Shown here piece by piece: positions 53,276-61,886 of a stretch of DNA of 64,000 nucleotides. The notes below the pieces were generated by a model. That model had not been told where the DNA came from. It did not search any database and worked only from the letters and a program-made list of their open reading frames with translations. Each line of letters starts with the position of its first letter. Position 1 is the stretch's first letter. Origin of the DNA: an uncultured SAR86 cluster bacterium (lineage in GTDB: Bacteria > Pseudomonadota > Gammaproteobacteria > Magnimaribacterales > D2472); contig CACEAP010000001.1 of NCBI GenBank assembly GCA_902557645.1, forward strand, positions 124,001 to 188,000, written 5' to 3'. Position numbers and translations under genes: made by a program.

Positions 53276-53785
53276 ATGAAATTGTCTTATTCTCTGTTAG
53301 TAGTAATATTTTTATCTTCTTGCGCAACAACTAGTATTGATCAAAGAGAAATCATTCCAGAACTTTTCGACCCTGAGTTAAAAAAAGGAAAAATTTTTGT
53401 TTTTTCTAATCAAGTTGATCCTCTTGCTATGAATATTCGTGTGAATGATGAAGTGCGAAAAATAAAACATACACAAACTCAAATTTTTGACTTAAAAGAA
53501 GGACAAAATAGCGTCTTTTCATTTAAGAGTATTGCTGGGAATGAGCAACAGAATTGCGACGATCAGCCTTACACTTTTGATACAAAGACTTTCCCTGAAG
53601 TAGAAACTTATTATTTTGTAATACAGCAAGTATTTGATAAAAATAAAATATTAAAAGTTAGGTGTTTTAAAGATTTTCAGGTGAATGAAGATTTTTTTGT
53701 TAAACAAATAGAAAATCCTAGATCTGGTAGTAGTGAATTTTTTCAAGACCTAACAGAAGATTTTTTTAGAGAGTTTGTATTTTAA
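53276..53785 (+). CDS. Predicted lipoprotein, paralogue 1
   Basis: The 169-residue protein has a lipoprotein signal peptide with lipobox LSSC near residues 13-16. Otherwise it matches no family I recognise. The core LKKGKIFVFSNQVDP, IRVNDEVRK, QIFDLKEGQNSVFSF and NPRSGSSEF recurs in the next gene, so the two arose by tandem duplication. Two further cysteines (NCDDQ and VRCFK) are shared with the paralogue and may form a disulphide. AGGAAT precedes the ATG, and a TTGACT promoter lies upstream. The protein is predicted to sit in the periplasm attached to a membrane. Confidence 0.75.
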   Translation: MKLSYSLLVVIFLSSCATTSIDQREIIPELFDPELKKGKIFVFSNQVDPLAMNIRVNDEVRKIKHTQTQIFDLKEGQNSVFSFKSIAGNEQQNCDDQPYTFDTKTFPEVETYYFVIQQVFDKNKILKVRCFKDFQVNEDFFVKQIENPRSGSSEFFQDLTEDFFREFVF

Positions 53786-53790
53786 TTATT

Positions 53791-54312
53791 ATGCAATATG
53801 CATATTCAATATTTATTTCAATGTTTTTGTTTTCGTGCTCAACATTAGAATATGGATTAATGATCGAAAGCGATATTGAAAAAGATGGCAATGCACAAGA
53901 AATTTTAGATCAACTTAATGATCTTGAATTAAAAAAGGGAAAAGTTTTTGTTTTTTCTAATAAACAAGACGGATTGTGGCAATTTGTAAGAGTAAACGAC
54001 GAAGAAAAGCATATGCGAGATCAAGAGGTTCAAGTTTTTGATTTAGTTGACGGAGAAAATAATATATATGCTTTTGGCAGAATTTTCGGTGATGAAGTTA
54101 ATAACTGCACTGGTAAAGGCTATTCATTTAATACAGAAAATTTTCCTGAATATGAAACTTATTTTTTCATGATAGCAGAACCTGCTGAAAGAGAATTCAT
54201 TGGTAGGTATTTCAACTGTTATAAAGAAGTTCATCTTACTGAAGAGGGATTCTTTTACATAAAAGATAATCCTAGATCTCGATTTAAATTGGATTGGATT
54301 CTCAATCGATAA
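53791..54312 (+). CDS. Predicted lipoprotein, paralogue 2
   Basis: The 173-residue protein has a lipobox LFSC near residues 13-16 and shares with its neighbour the blocks LKKGKVFVFSNKQD, VRVNDEEKH, QVFDLVDGENNIYAF, FPEYETYFFMI and NPRSRF, plus the cysteine pair NCTG and YFNCYK. Identity appears moderate, so the duplication is not recent. It begins five bases after the stop of paralogue 1. The family has no recognised function. The two copies may form a heteromeric surface or periplasmic structure, which is a guess. Confidence 0.75.
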   Translation: MQYAYSIFISMFLFSCSTLEYGLMIESDIEKDGNAQEILDQLNDLELKKGKVFVFSNKQDGLWQFVRVNDEEKHMRDQEVQVFDLVDGENNIYAFGRIFGDEVNNCTGKGYSFNTENFPEYETYFFMIAEPAEREFIGRYFNCYKEVHLTEEGFFYIKDNPRSRFKLDWILNR

Positions 54313-54365
54313 AAAAAATCATAAAATATTTTAATAATAGATCTAATGATATAAAGTATTAGGCG

Positions 54366-54372
54366 AAAGGAG
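54366..54372 (+). promoter_or_regulatory. Strong ribosome-binding site for guaC TTG start
   Basis: AAAGGAG ends eight bases before TTG 54381. It supports initiation at this TTG, since no ATG lies in frame before the conserved N-terminus. Confidence 0.7.
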
Positions 54373-54380
54373 ATTTTGTT

Positions 54381-55373
54381 TTGTTAGTAAATGAAGATAT
54401 TAAATTAGATTATTCTGATGTTTTAATTAGGCCTAAAAGGTCAACAATGAGTTCAAGAGGTGAAGTTAATCTTGAACGAACTCATAGATTCCTGTGGAGC
54501 AAAAAGAAGTGGACTGGCGTGCCTATAATGTCAGCTAATATGGATACGGTTGGAACTCCTGCAATGCATAAGGTATTGTCTAAAAGTAATCTTATTACTT
54601 GTCCTGCAAGGCATTATCTTAAAGAAAATTCAGAAAAGTTTAAAAAAGGACAAGCAAATATTTGCTGGCTTGGAGGCATAGATGATATTGCAAAATTATC
54701 AAAAATGCCATCAGGCTTTATAGGACTTGATGTTGCAAATGGTTATACAATTAAATTTGTCGACGCGGTTAAGAAACTTAGAGATAAATGCCCTAATGCA
54801 GTAATTGTAGCTGGCAATGTAGTAACTGCTGATATGACGCAAGAGCTAATTCTTGCAGGTGCTGACATAGTAAAAGTTGGTATTGGTCCTGGTTCAGTTT
54901 GCACAACAAGAATTAAAACAGGAATTGGCTATCCTCAACTGAGCGCAGTTATCGAATGTGCTGATGCAGCACATGGTTTAGATGCACATATAATTGCAGA
55001 TGGCGGCTGCACAAGTTCTGGAGATATTGTAAAAGCATTTGCAGGCGGGGCAGATTTTGTAATGATTGGGGGAATGTTAGCTGGTCATGATGAATGTGAA
55101 GGTCAATTAGAAGATGGAGTTATGAAGTTTTATGGAATGGCTTCAGAATCCGCTATGAGTAAGCACGGAAATCATAATAACTATAGAGGCACAGAAGGCA
55201 AAACGGTAGAGGTAAAGTATCGCGGAAAAGCAGATGAAACTATTAAAGATATTTTAAGTGGTATTCGATCAGCATGTACATATGTTGGAGCTAATAAATT
55301 AAAAACACTTTCTAAATGTACTACTTTTGTTAGAGTCCATAATACTCATAATACTATATTTGGAAATGAGTGA
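54381..55373 (+). CDS. guaC: GMP reductase (TTG start)
   Basis: The 330-residue IMPDH/GMPR barrel lacks CBS domains. It begins [26 protein letters not shown], has [34 protein letters not shown] with the catalytic cysteine, and [25 protein letters not shown]. These features distinguish guaC from guaB. It reduces GMP to IMP, allowing guanine compounds to be converted to adenine nucleotides. Translation probably starts at TTG 54381 behind AAAGGAG. It lies within a region rich in purine salvage genes. Confidence 0.93.
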   Translation: MLVNEDIKLDYSDVLIRPKRSTMSSRGEVNLERTHRFLWSKKKWTGVPIMSANMDTVGTPAMHKVLSKSNLITCPARHYLKENSEKFKKGQANICWLGGIDDIAKLSKMPSGFIGLDVANGYTIKFVDAVKKLRDKCPNAVIVAGNVVTADMTQELILAGADIVKVGIGPGSVCTTRIKTGIGYPQLSAVIECADAAHGLDAHIIADGGCTSSGDIVKAFAGGADFVMIGGMLAGHDECEGQLEDGVMKFYGMASESAMSKHGNHNNYRGTEGKTVEVKYRGKADETIKDILSGIRSACTYVGANKLKTLSKCTTFVRVHNTHNTIFGNE

Positions 55374-55411
55374 GATATTGGGTAGCTTTAAAGAATGGCA
55401 TAATTTACTGA

Positions 55412-55972
55412 ATGAATAAAAATTTTTATAAAAATTATTACGATGAATATTTTAGATTAATATATTCTGACGTGCTCGATAAAACTTTTGACGCTTTTAA
55501 AGAGCTTGCAATAGGGGTTAAAAACAACAAAAACAAACTTATTTTTGCTGGAAATGGTGCGAGTGCATCTATTTCATCACATGCTGCTGTAGATTTTACA
55601 AAACAGGCTGGAGTAAGATCTATTACATTTAATGAAGCTAATATAATCACATGCTTCTCTAATGATTACGGTTATGATAAATGGATAGCAACTGCTTTAG
55701 ATTTTTATGCAAATGATGGCGATGTGCTTGTATTAATTAGTGTTAGTGGAGAGTCTCCAAGCGTAATTGAGGCGGCACAAAGAGCTAAGGAGACTGGATT
55801 AAAGATTGTAACTTTTTCTGGCAGAAGCCCTGAGAACAGTCTAAAGGCATTAGGCGATGTTAATTTCTGGGTCGATAGTAATGCATATAACATTGTTGAG
55901 TGTATTCATATGATGTGGATAACAACGGTCATAGATTCTGTTATTGGTAAATCTGAATATGAAGTTTCATAA
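55412..55972 (+). CDS. SIS-domain sugar isomerase, GmhA-like
   Basis: The 186-residue protein has the SIS phosphosugar fold of phosphoheptose isomerases: LIFAGNGASASISSHAAVDF, TCFSNDYGYDKW, VLVLISVSGESPSVIEAA and IVTFSGR. The C-terminal helix, VECIHMMWITTVID, keeps one histidine of GmhA but not the second of the usual H-x4-H pattern. Chemistry may therefore differ from sedoheptulose-7-phosphate isomerisation. It follows guaC by 38 bases and precedes a PAP2 phosphatase gene. Its role may be in LPS core sugar supply. Confidence 0.75.
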   Translation: MNKNFYKNYYDEYFRLIYSDVLDKTFDAFKELAIGVKNNKNKLIFAGNGASASISSHAAVDFTKQAGVRSITFNEANIITCFSNDYGYDKWIATALDFYANDGDVLVLISVSGESPSVIEAAQRAKETGLKIVTFSGRSPENSLKALGDVNFWVDSNAYNIVECIHMMWITTVIDSVIGKSEYEVS

Positions 55973-55995
55973 GATTCAGATTAAATCAATTAATC

Positions 55996-56000
55996 AGGAG
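55996..56000 (+). promoter_or_regulatory. Ribosome-binding site for the PAP2 TTG start
   Basis: AGGAG lies seven bases before TTG 56008. It is the best support for that start, because no ATG lies near the N-terminus. Confidence 0.65.
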
Positions 56001-56007
56001 TAATATT

Positions 56008-56865
56008 TTGTCTCAATGGAATGACTTATCATGGGTTGAAAGTATCCGCACTCCCGGCCTATCAATTTTATTTGAAAATATTTCCTTAGCAGGCTATCCA
56101 ACTTTTTTAATTTTATTTATTTCTTTTGGATATTATTATTGGTCTCCATCAAGGTTTTCTCGAGTGGCTATGCTGTTATTTATTTCAGGCTTGATAAATG
56201 CTTTTTTAAAAGATTTTTATCAAGATCCAAGACCTGCTATTGAATTAATGCTCGATCCAAAAGTGGGTACATCATATGGTTGGCCTAGTGGACACTCTCA
56301 AATAGCTGTAACTTTGTGGGGGTTATTAGCTTATGAGTTAAAAGATAAATGGGTATCTATTGGAGCAGTAACTTTAATTTTGCTTATTGCTTTTAGTCGA
56401 ATGTATCTTGGAGTGCATGATTTAGGTGATGTTATTGCAGGTTTAGGTATCGGAGCTCTCATTTTACTTATTTGGCATTTAGCGGTTATAAATAATATAT
56501 ATGAGAGTTTAAGTGCAAAACTATGGTTACTTGTAATTTTAATATTTCAGTTAATTATTTATTATTTTTATCCATCTCATGAAGGTCATGAGCCGAGCCT
56601 ATGGTTTTTAGGAGTTATGACTGGCTGGTTTATTGGTCACTCAGATATTAATATTATTTCTAATGCTATTTATAAGTTTTTTATAGCACTAATAAGTATA
56701 GTTATTGTTTTCTTAGCAATGGTCTTAATCACTCAATTTGAAAGCAATATAGAGATTACAGGCATTTTAGGAATTATATATAGTTATATATTAGGTTTAT
56801 TATTTTCAATAATAGTTACTTGGATAATTCCAAGATTCTGGAAACTGGTAAAATTAGCTTCTTAA
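56008..56865 (+). CDS. PAP2-family membrane phosphatase (TTG start)
   Basis: The 285-residue membrane protein has the three PAP2 motifs: KDFYQDPRP (KDxxxxxRP-like), WPSGHSQ (PSGH) and SRMYLGVHDLGD (SRxxxxxHxxxD). About eight membrane segments are present. The C-terminal part has extra helices beyond the common core. Such enzymes dephosphorylate lipid phosphates, for example undecaprenyl pyrophosphate or phosphatidate, at the periplasmic face. It follows a GmhA-like gene and precedes apt; no close functional link is visible. Confidence 0.85.
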   Translation: MSQWNDLSWVESIRTPGLSILFENISLAGYPTFLILFISFGYYYWSPSRFSRVAMLLFISGLINAFLKDFYQDPRPAIELMLDPKVGTSYGWPSGHSQIAVTLWGLLAYELKDKWVSIGAVTLILLIAFSRMYLGVHDLGDVIAGLGIGALILLIWHLAVINNIYESLSAKLWLLVILIFQLIIYYFYPSHEGHEPSLWFLGVMTGWFIGHSDINIISNAIYKFFIALISIVIVFLAMVLITQFESNIEITGILGIIYSYILGLLFSIIVTWIIPRFWKLVKLAS

Positions 56866-56879
56866 TTAATAAATATTCT

Positions 56880-56885
56880 TATAAT
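56880..56885 (+). promoter_or_regulatory. Perfect -10 box five bases before apt
   Basis: TATAAT ends five bases before ATG 56891, the same geometry as at guaB. No Shine-Dalgarno sequence and no good -35 element are visible. Confidence 0.4.
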
Positions 56886-56890
56886 AAAGT

Positions 56891-57439
56891 ATGAGCGATC
56901 CATTAAATCTTAAGCAATTTATTAGAACAGTAGAAAACTTTCCAATTGACGGAATTCAATTTAGAGACATAACTAGTCTAATTGAAACCCCTGAAGCATT
57001 TGTTAAAACTTGTGCAGAGCTTACAAAAGTCACCAAAGCATTTGGAGCCACTATGATAGCCAGTATAGAAAGTAGAGGCTTTATATTTGCTGGCTCAATT
57101 GCCAACGATCTTTCTTTACCCTTTGTCCTTGCAAGAAAGCCTGGCAAGTTACCTAATGAGACTTATAAAAAAAGTTTTGAACTTGAATATGGCAATACTT
57201 CAATTGAAATTCAGAAGAATACAAAGATTAGTGAGAATGAAAGGGTGGTAATTGTTGATGATTTGGTCGCAACCGGTGGCACCGCTATAGCATGTTGTGA
57301 ATTATTTACAGAAAATTTTAATGTTAAAAATTCTAATATATGCGTTTTGGGAGTTATTGATTTGCCTGATCTAGGTGGAAGTAGTTTGATAGAGAGCCAA
57401 GGTTATGCAATTCACACATTAGTTTCATATAAGGACTAA
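56891..57439 (+). CDS. apt: Adenine phosphoribosyltransferase
   Basis: The 182-residue type I PRTase begins NLKQFIRTVENFPIDGIQFRDITSL, has ESRGFIFAGSIA, ARKPGKLPNETYKKSFELEYG, and the PRPP loop VVIVDDLVATGGTAIACCEL. It converts adenine and PRPP to AMP. It converges with an NCS2 purine permease gene across 15 bases, which supports purine salvage in this region. Length is normal. A TATAAT lies five bases before the ATG. Confidence 0.95.
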   Translation: MSDPLNLKQFIRTVENFPIDGIQFRDITSLIETPEAFVKTCAELTKVTKAFGATMIASIESRGFIFAGSIANDLSLPFVLARKPGKLPNETYKKSFELEYGNTSIEIQKNTKISENERVVIVDDLVATGGTAIACCELFTENFNVKNSNICVLGVIDLPDLGGSSLIESQGYAIHTLVSYKD

Positions 57440-57454
57440 TAAGCTGAATCTCTA

Positions 57455-58756
57455 TTATGGTAAAAATATAAATTTTGCTAAAAAGATAATTGTCAAAAAC
57501 CAAGCGCCTGAAGAAATATTTTTTAACTCACCTGTAGAAATCTTCATAACTACATAAGCAATAAAACCAAGAGCAATCCCATTAGCAATTGAAAATGTTA
57601 AAGGGATCATTATTATTATAATAAGGGCTGGAAGGAGTTCAGAAAAATCTGACCAATCCAATCCCTCCATATTGCTTAACATTAATATTGCTACATAAAT
57701 AAGCGCACCAGCTGTAGCATATGCTGGAATTATTGCTGCTAGTGGTGAGAAAAAGATTGCAATTAAGAAAAAAGCTCCAACAAAAACAGCCGTTAGTCCA
57801 GTTCTGCCACCAGCTTCAACACCTGCAGAACTTTCAACATAACTTGTTACAGGTGCGCATCCAAAAAAAGAACCAACTACACTTGAACTACTATCCGCTT
57901 TTAATGCTCTTTCTAAATTAATTACTTCACCAGTCTCATCTATTAACTTAGCTCTTGAAGCAACACCCATAAGTGTGCCAGCAGTATCAAACAGATTAAC
58001 AAAGAGGAAAGACATGACTACGCTTATCATTGCCAGATCGAGCGCGCCAAGGATATCTAATTGCATAAAAATTGGTGAAACATCAGGAGGGTATGCTACG
58101 AATCCTTGAAATTCTACAAGGTTAAATAAAATACCTAATAAAGTTACTGTTAAGACGCCGATAATAATAGCCCCGGATACTTTGCGTATGGCCAATATAG
58201 CAATTAGAAGAAATCCTATTGCTGCTAGCAAAGTCTCGATTTGGAGAAAATTACCTAAACTTAAAAATGTTGCATCATTAGAAACAATAATACCGCCACT
58301 TTTAAGACCTATAAAACCAATAAATAGCCCTACACCAGAACCCATAGCAATTCTTAAATTCAGAGGAATGCTATCTAGCATCCACTTTCTTAGCGGAGTA
58401 ATACTCATGATTACAAATAAAATACCTGCCAAAAATACTGCACCAAGAGCTACCTCCCATGAGTAGCCCATCTCTCCAACTACTGTGTAGGTAAAAAATG
58501 CATTCAAGCCCATGCCTGGAGCTAAACCTACTGGCCAATTTGAATATATACCCATAGCAAAGCAAGCTACAGCTGCTGCTATACATGTTCCTACAAAGCT
58601 AGCGCCTATATCCATCCCGCTTGCAGCCATCATTTGCGGGTTAACAAAAATTATATAAGCCATAGTTATAAAGGTAGTAAACCCAGCTAAGAATTCTTGT
58701 TTAATAGATGTATTATGAGATTCAAGATAAAAGATTTTTTCTAGCATTATTTTCAT
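57455..58756 (-). CDS. NCS2 family purine permease (AzgA-like)
   Basis: The 433-residue protein has about 12-13 membrane segments and the AzgA/GhxP group signatures: EFLAGFTTFITMAYIIFVNP at the start, GLAPGMGLNAFFTY, MGSGVGLFIGFIGLK, LFVNLFDTAGTLMGVA and GCAPVTSYVESSAGVEAGGRTGLT. It brings adenine, guanine or hypoxanthine into the cell with protons. A second ATG three codons downstream (58747) could be the start. It converges with apt and is divergent from a TonB-dependent receptor across 158 bases. Confidence 0.92.
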   Translation of the reverse strand: MKIMLEKIFYLESHNTSIKQEFLAGFTTFITMAYIIFVNPQMMAASGMDIGASFVGTCIAAAVACFAMGIYSNWPVGLAPGMGLNAFFTYTVVGEMGYSWEVALGAVFLAGILFVIMSITPLRKWMLDSIPLNLRIAMGSGVGLFIGFIGLKSGGIIVSNDATFLSLGNFLQIETLLAAIGFLLIAILAIRKVSGAIIIGVLTVTLLGILFNLVEFQGFVAYPPDVSPIFMQLDILGALDLAMISVVMSFLFVNLFDTAGTLMGVASRAKLIDETGEVINLERALKADSSSSVVGSFFGCAPVTSYVESSAGVEAGGRTGLTAVFVGAFFLIAIFFSPLAAIIPAYATAGALIYVAILMLSNMEGLDWSDFSELLPALIIIIMIPLTFSIANGIALGFIAYVVMKISTGELKNISSGAWFLTIIFLAKFIFLP

Positions 58757-58914
58757 GAATTTTGATGTAAATATTTTAAATACAATTTAAACTATAACTA
58801 GATCGATAACAAAACAATTTTTTACTTTTTTTGGCATATATATTGCATAAATACTAATAATAGTAACTTTTAATCGTTTTAAAATTTTTAAAACTTAATG
58901 AATGGGGAATTACA
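58757..58914. other. Divergent regulatory region between permease and TonB receptor
   Basis: This 158-base gap must hold promoters for both divergent genes. On the plus strand TTGGCA at 58831-58836 with TAATAA at 58855-58860 (18-base spacer) could serve the receptor. The receptor ATG is preceded by GGGGAA near 58904-58909. I see no purine riboswitch fold or clear operator palindrome. Confidence 0.4.
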
Positions 58915-61239
58915 ATGAAAATAACATCTTTTTATAAGAATAAAACTTTTATAGCTGTATATACAGTTTTACTTAGTTTTAATCTATTAGCTCAGGATAG
59001 CGCTCTAACAATTGAAGAGGTAATTGTTACAGCTGAAAAGCGAAGCGAGAGCTTGCAAGATATCTCTCAAGCTATTACTGCTTTGAGCGATTCTGATATT
59101 GAAGATAAAAATATTAATTCATTTGTAGATTTAAGTGCAATTGTTCCAGGGGTGACAGTTGCTAAAAATGAAGGATATAAAACAGTTATTTCAATTCGTG
59201 GTGTTGGTAATGAAACCAACCAGAATGCAATCGCTGCACCATCTGTTGCTTTCCATATGGATGGTATTTTTGTGGCATCACCATTTGCATTGCAAACTGA
59301 TTTTATTGATGTTGAAAGAATAGAAGTTTTAAGAGGACCTCAAGGCACACTTTTTGGGCAAAACTCCACTGGTGGTGCTATTAATGTGATCAGCAAGAAA
59401 CCATCTACCGATAGTTATAGCGCAAAAGCAGACTTAACACTTGGGAACTATGGGTTAACTAAGTACAGAGTTACTAACAATGTTCCTGTAAGCGAAAAAG
59501 TTGCTACAAGATTTTCTTTCTCATCTACTGAAAGAGAGGGTTTTTCAAATAATGTTTTTACCGGGCAAGATTTAGATGATGCAAATAATACAAGTTTAAG
59601 AAGTGACTGGCTTATAGATCTTGATGATGCTTCTAGCTTAAGAATTTTTGGACAATATTTTGAAGTTGATAGAAATGGTGCTGCTATTAGAGGTATAGAT
59701 GATCCAACACCAGGCATGAGGAATTTATCACAAGATACTATTTCAGCTCATGACCTAACATCCTATGTTGTTGCAGCTATTTATGAATCAGATTTAGGCT
59801 TTGCAAATTTAAAGGTCATGGCTAGTGCTCAAGAGGATGATATTTCAGTAACTAGGGATAATGATAGACATAATTATGGTGATCCAGTGCTAGTTATTCC
59901 AGGACTTGGAGCAGACGCTACTTATCAAAGAGCAGAATTTACTCCTGAAACATCATTAGTTGAGACTAAGACTTTTGAAATAAATCTGGTCTCAAATGAA
60001 CCCGCCATGAATGGAAAATTAGACTGGACAATTGGTGCTTTTTATATGGAGCATGATATAGAAAATCACATTAGAGGCTATAGAGACAATAATTTAGATG
60101 GTGAGATTATGTATGAGTGCAGTAGTCCTCTTGCAAATCCAGCTTCTTGTTATGATCATGATTATGGTATTCCAGGAAGATTTGATGTCTTTGGTGCTGA
60201 ATGGGATTTTGTAACAGATGCATTTCCAAGTCGAGAGTCCTACTCAATATATGGTCAAACAACATATAGTTTTAGAGATGATCTGCGCCTAGTATCAGGC
60301 CTGAGATATTCTGAAGATACGTTTACTACTGATGTAACGAACTTCTTCAATGTTGAAACTTTCCAAGCAGATGGAACTTCTGATAAATGGACAGGAAAAG
60401 CAGTTATGGAATTTGATCTTGATGACGATACTATGACTTATTTATCTTTTTCTAGAGGCTTTAAGCCTGGTGGAAGTAATCTTACATTTGGATTTACAGA
60501 TGATAATGCTCCACCAATGGTATTTCCAACCTTTGAAAGTGAGACACTTAAGTCAATGGAATTTGGTTTTAAAACTGATTTAATGGATGGTGCAGCAAGA
60601 GCAAATATAGCTCTTTTCTCCTATACATACGAAAATTTACAATTTCAGGCTACTGACCCTGACCCATATCGAGGTGGTGTTGCAAATATTCCTGAGTCTG
60701 AGATGTCTGGATTAGAGGTTGAATTTAGTGCACTTCTTTCTGATTCCTTAAGTGTCGATTTAAATATGGCATTCCTTGATTCAGAAGTAACATCAGATTA
60801 TGACGTTTTAGATAATGTTGATGCATATCAATATTTCTTTGGTGAAGAAGATCTAAGATATGGGTTAAGAGAAAATGTAAGAGGGAATGAGCTAGCAAAA
60901 AGTCCTGACTTTACTGCTGATTTAAGCATGGTTTATGAGACAGAATTATCATCTGGTAGGCTTTTTACAGCTATATTGCAATACGTTCATAGAGGCGAGT
61001 TTCAGCAACGCGTTTCAAATAATGCTGCAGTTGATGCAATTGATTCATATGATTTATTAAATTTTACTGCTAGCTTAGATTTTTTAAATGATGATTGGGG
61101 AGTAGATTTTAAGATATTAAATGCTACTGATGAAGATGGAGTTAATTCAAGTATGACAGACGTTTTTGGAGTCGCTGCAACTGGATTAGAGCTAATACCT
61201 CCTCAACAATATATGGTAAGAATTAGTAGGAATTTTTAA
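58915..61239 (+). CDS. TonB-dependent outer-membrane receptor
   Basis: The 774-residue protein has a signal peptide (about 1-26, ending LLAQD) and a TonB box-like IEEVIVTAEKR. The plug domain has ITALSDSDIEDKNI, VISIRGVGNE, VERIEVLRGPQGTLFGQNSTGGAINVISKKP. A 22-strand type barrel ends in the aromatic RISRNF. Such receptors take up scarce compounds using the proton motive force. The ligand is unknown. Its neighbours, an NCS2 purine permease and a purine phosphoribosyltransferase, suggest nucleobases or nucleosides, which is an inference. A strong hairpin follows the stop. Confidence 0.93.
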   Translation: MKITSFYKNKTFIAVYTVLLSFNLLAQDSALTIEEVIVTAEKRSESLQDISQAITALSDSDIEDKNINSFVDLSAIVPGVTVAKNEGYKTVISIRGVGNETNQNAIAAPSVAFHMDGIFVASPFALQTDFIDVERIEVLRGPQGTLFGQNSTGGAINVISKKPSTDSYSAKADLTLGNYGLTKYRVTNNVPVSEKVATRFSFSSTEREGFSNNVFTGQDLDDANNTSLRSDWLIDLDDASSLRIFGQYFEVDRNGAAIRGIDDPTPGMRNLSQDTISAHDLTSYVVAAIYESDLGFANLKVMASAQEDDISVTRDNDRHNYGDPVLVIPGLGADATYQRAEFTPETSLVETKTFEINLVSNEPAMNGKLDWTIGAFYMEHDIENHIRGYRDNNLDGEIMYECSSPLANPASCYDHDYGIPGRFDVFGAEWDFVTDAFPSRESYSIYGQTTYSFRDDLRLVSGLRYSEDTFTTDVTNFFNVETFQADGTSDKWTGKAVMEFDLDDDTMTYLSFSRGFKPGGSNLTFGFTDDNAPPMVFPTFESETLKSMEFGFKTDLMDGAARANIALFSYTYENLQFQATDPDPYRGGVANIPESEMSGLEVEFSALLSDSLSVDLNMAFLDSEVTSDYDVLDNVDAYQYFFGEEDLRYGLRENVRGNELAKSPDFTADLSMVYETELSSGRLFTAILQYVHRGEFQQRVSNNAAVDAIDSYDLLNFTASLDFLNDDWGVDFKILNATDEDGVNSSMTDVFGVAATGLELIPPQQYMVRISRNF

Positions 61240-61268
61240 AAGAGCGACAACTTATCACATTCGAGTAG

Positions 61269-61305
61269 AACGAGATTATGTTATTATCAACGTAATCTCG
61301 TTTAC
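61269..61305 (+). terminator. Strong hairpin after the TonB receptor, just before the PRTase gene
   Basis: AACGAGATTATG at 61269-61280 pairs with CGTAATCTCGTT at 61291-61302 (12 pairs, one G-T), with a ten-base loop, followed by one more T. It is probably the receptor's terminator, although the T-run is short. It ends only 14 bases before ATG 61317, so it could also control translation of the downstream gene. Confidence 0.6.
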
Positions 61306-61316
61306 ACATAGAACAC

Positions 61317-61886
61317 ATGGAAAAACAATTTATACAAGCCAAAGAACTGCTAGAAGATTCTTTTAAGCTAGCTTGGCAGGTATATGAAAGTGGCTACCGT
61401 CCAAATTATATAATTGGAGTATGGCGTGGCGGCGCTCCTATAGGGATAGCAGTTCAAGAATTTCTTGAAGTTTTGGGAGTTCATTCAGATCATATTGCCA
61501 TTAGAACTTCTTATTACTCTGGCATTGATCAAAGAAATAAAGAAGTCCAAATCTATGGACTTAATTATGTTATTAGAAAATTAGAATCAGAAGATTCATT
61601 GTTAATTGTGGATGATGTTCATGATACGGGAATTTCAGTTCAACAGATTATTACAGATCTTAAAAAGGCTTGTAAAAAAAATACTCCTGAAATTAGAGTA
61701 GCTACTCCTTACTTTAAGCCACTTAAAAATAAAACTGATAGAAAACCAGACTATTTTTTGCATGAAACTGATGAGTGGCTTGTATTTCCTCATGAGCTAG
61801 AAGGCTTAACGCTTGATGAAATAAAAGCTAATAAGCCAGAATTAAATGCTTTATTAGATAAAATATCTGATCTTATAAAACAGTGA
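61317..61886 (+). CDS. Purine phosphoribosyltransferase (hypoxanthine/xanthine type)
   Basis: The 189-residue PRTase has YIIGVWRGGAPIGIAVQEFL, TSYYSG and the PRPP loop LLIVDDVHDTGISVQQI, with the acidic VDD typical of 6-oxopurine enzymes. A C-terminal segment DEWLVFPHELEGL is common in this branch. It would convert hypoxanthine, guanine or xanthine with PRPP to the nucleotide. No Shine-Dalgarno is visible before ATG 61317, only a strong hairpin 14 bases upstream. Its stop overlaps the GTG of the Rieske oxygenase gene (GTGA). The precise base cannot be determined. Confidence 0.85.
   Translation: MEKQFIQAKELLEDSFKLAWQVYESGYRPNYIIGVWRGGAPIGIAVQEFLEVLGVHSDHIAIRTSYYSGIDQRNKEVQIYGLNYVIRKLESEDSLLIVDDVHDTGISVQQIITDLKKACKKNTPEIRVATPYFKPLKNKTDRKPDYFLHETDEWLVFPHELEGLTLDEIKANKPELNALLDKISDLIKQ

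Noticed and set aside
57721-57921. Leu/Gln-rich open frame opposite the NCS2 permease
   Set aside because: It is an antisense shadow of membrane-segment codons with no start signal.
58757-58914. Purine riboswitch upstream of the NCS2 permease or receptor
   Set aside because: I could not find the conserved three-way junction or loop motifs on either strand.
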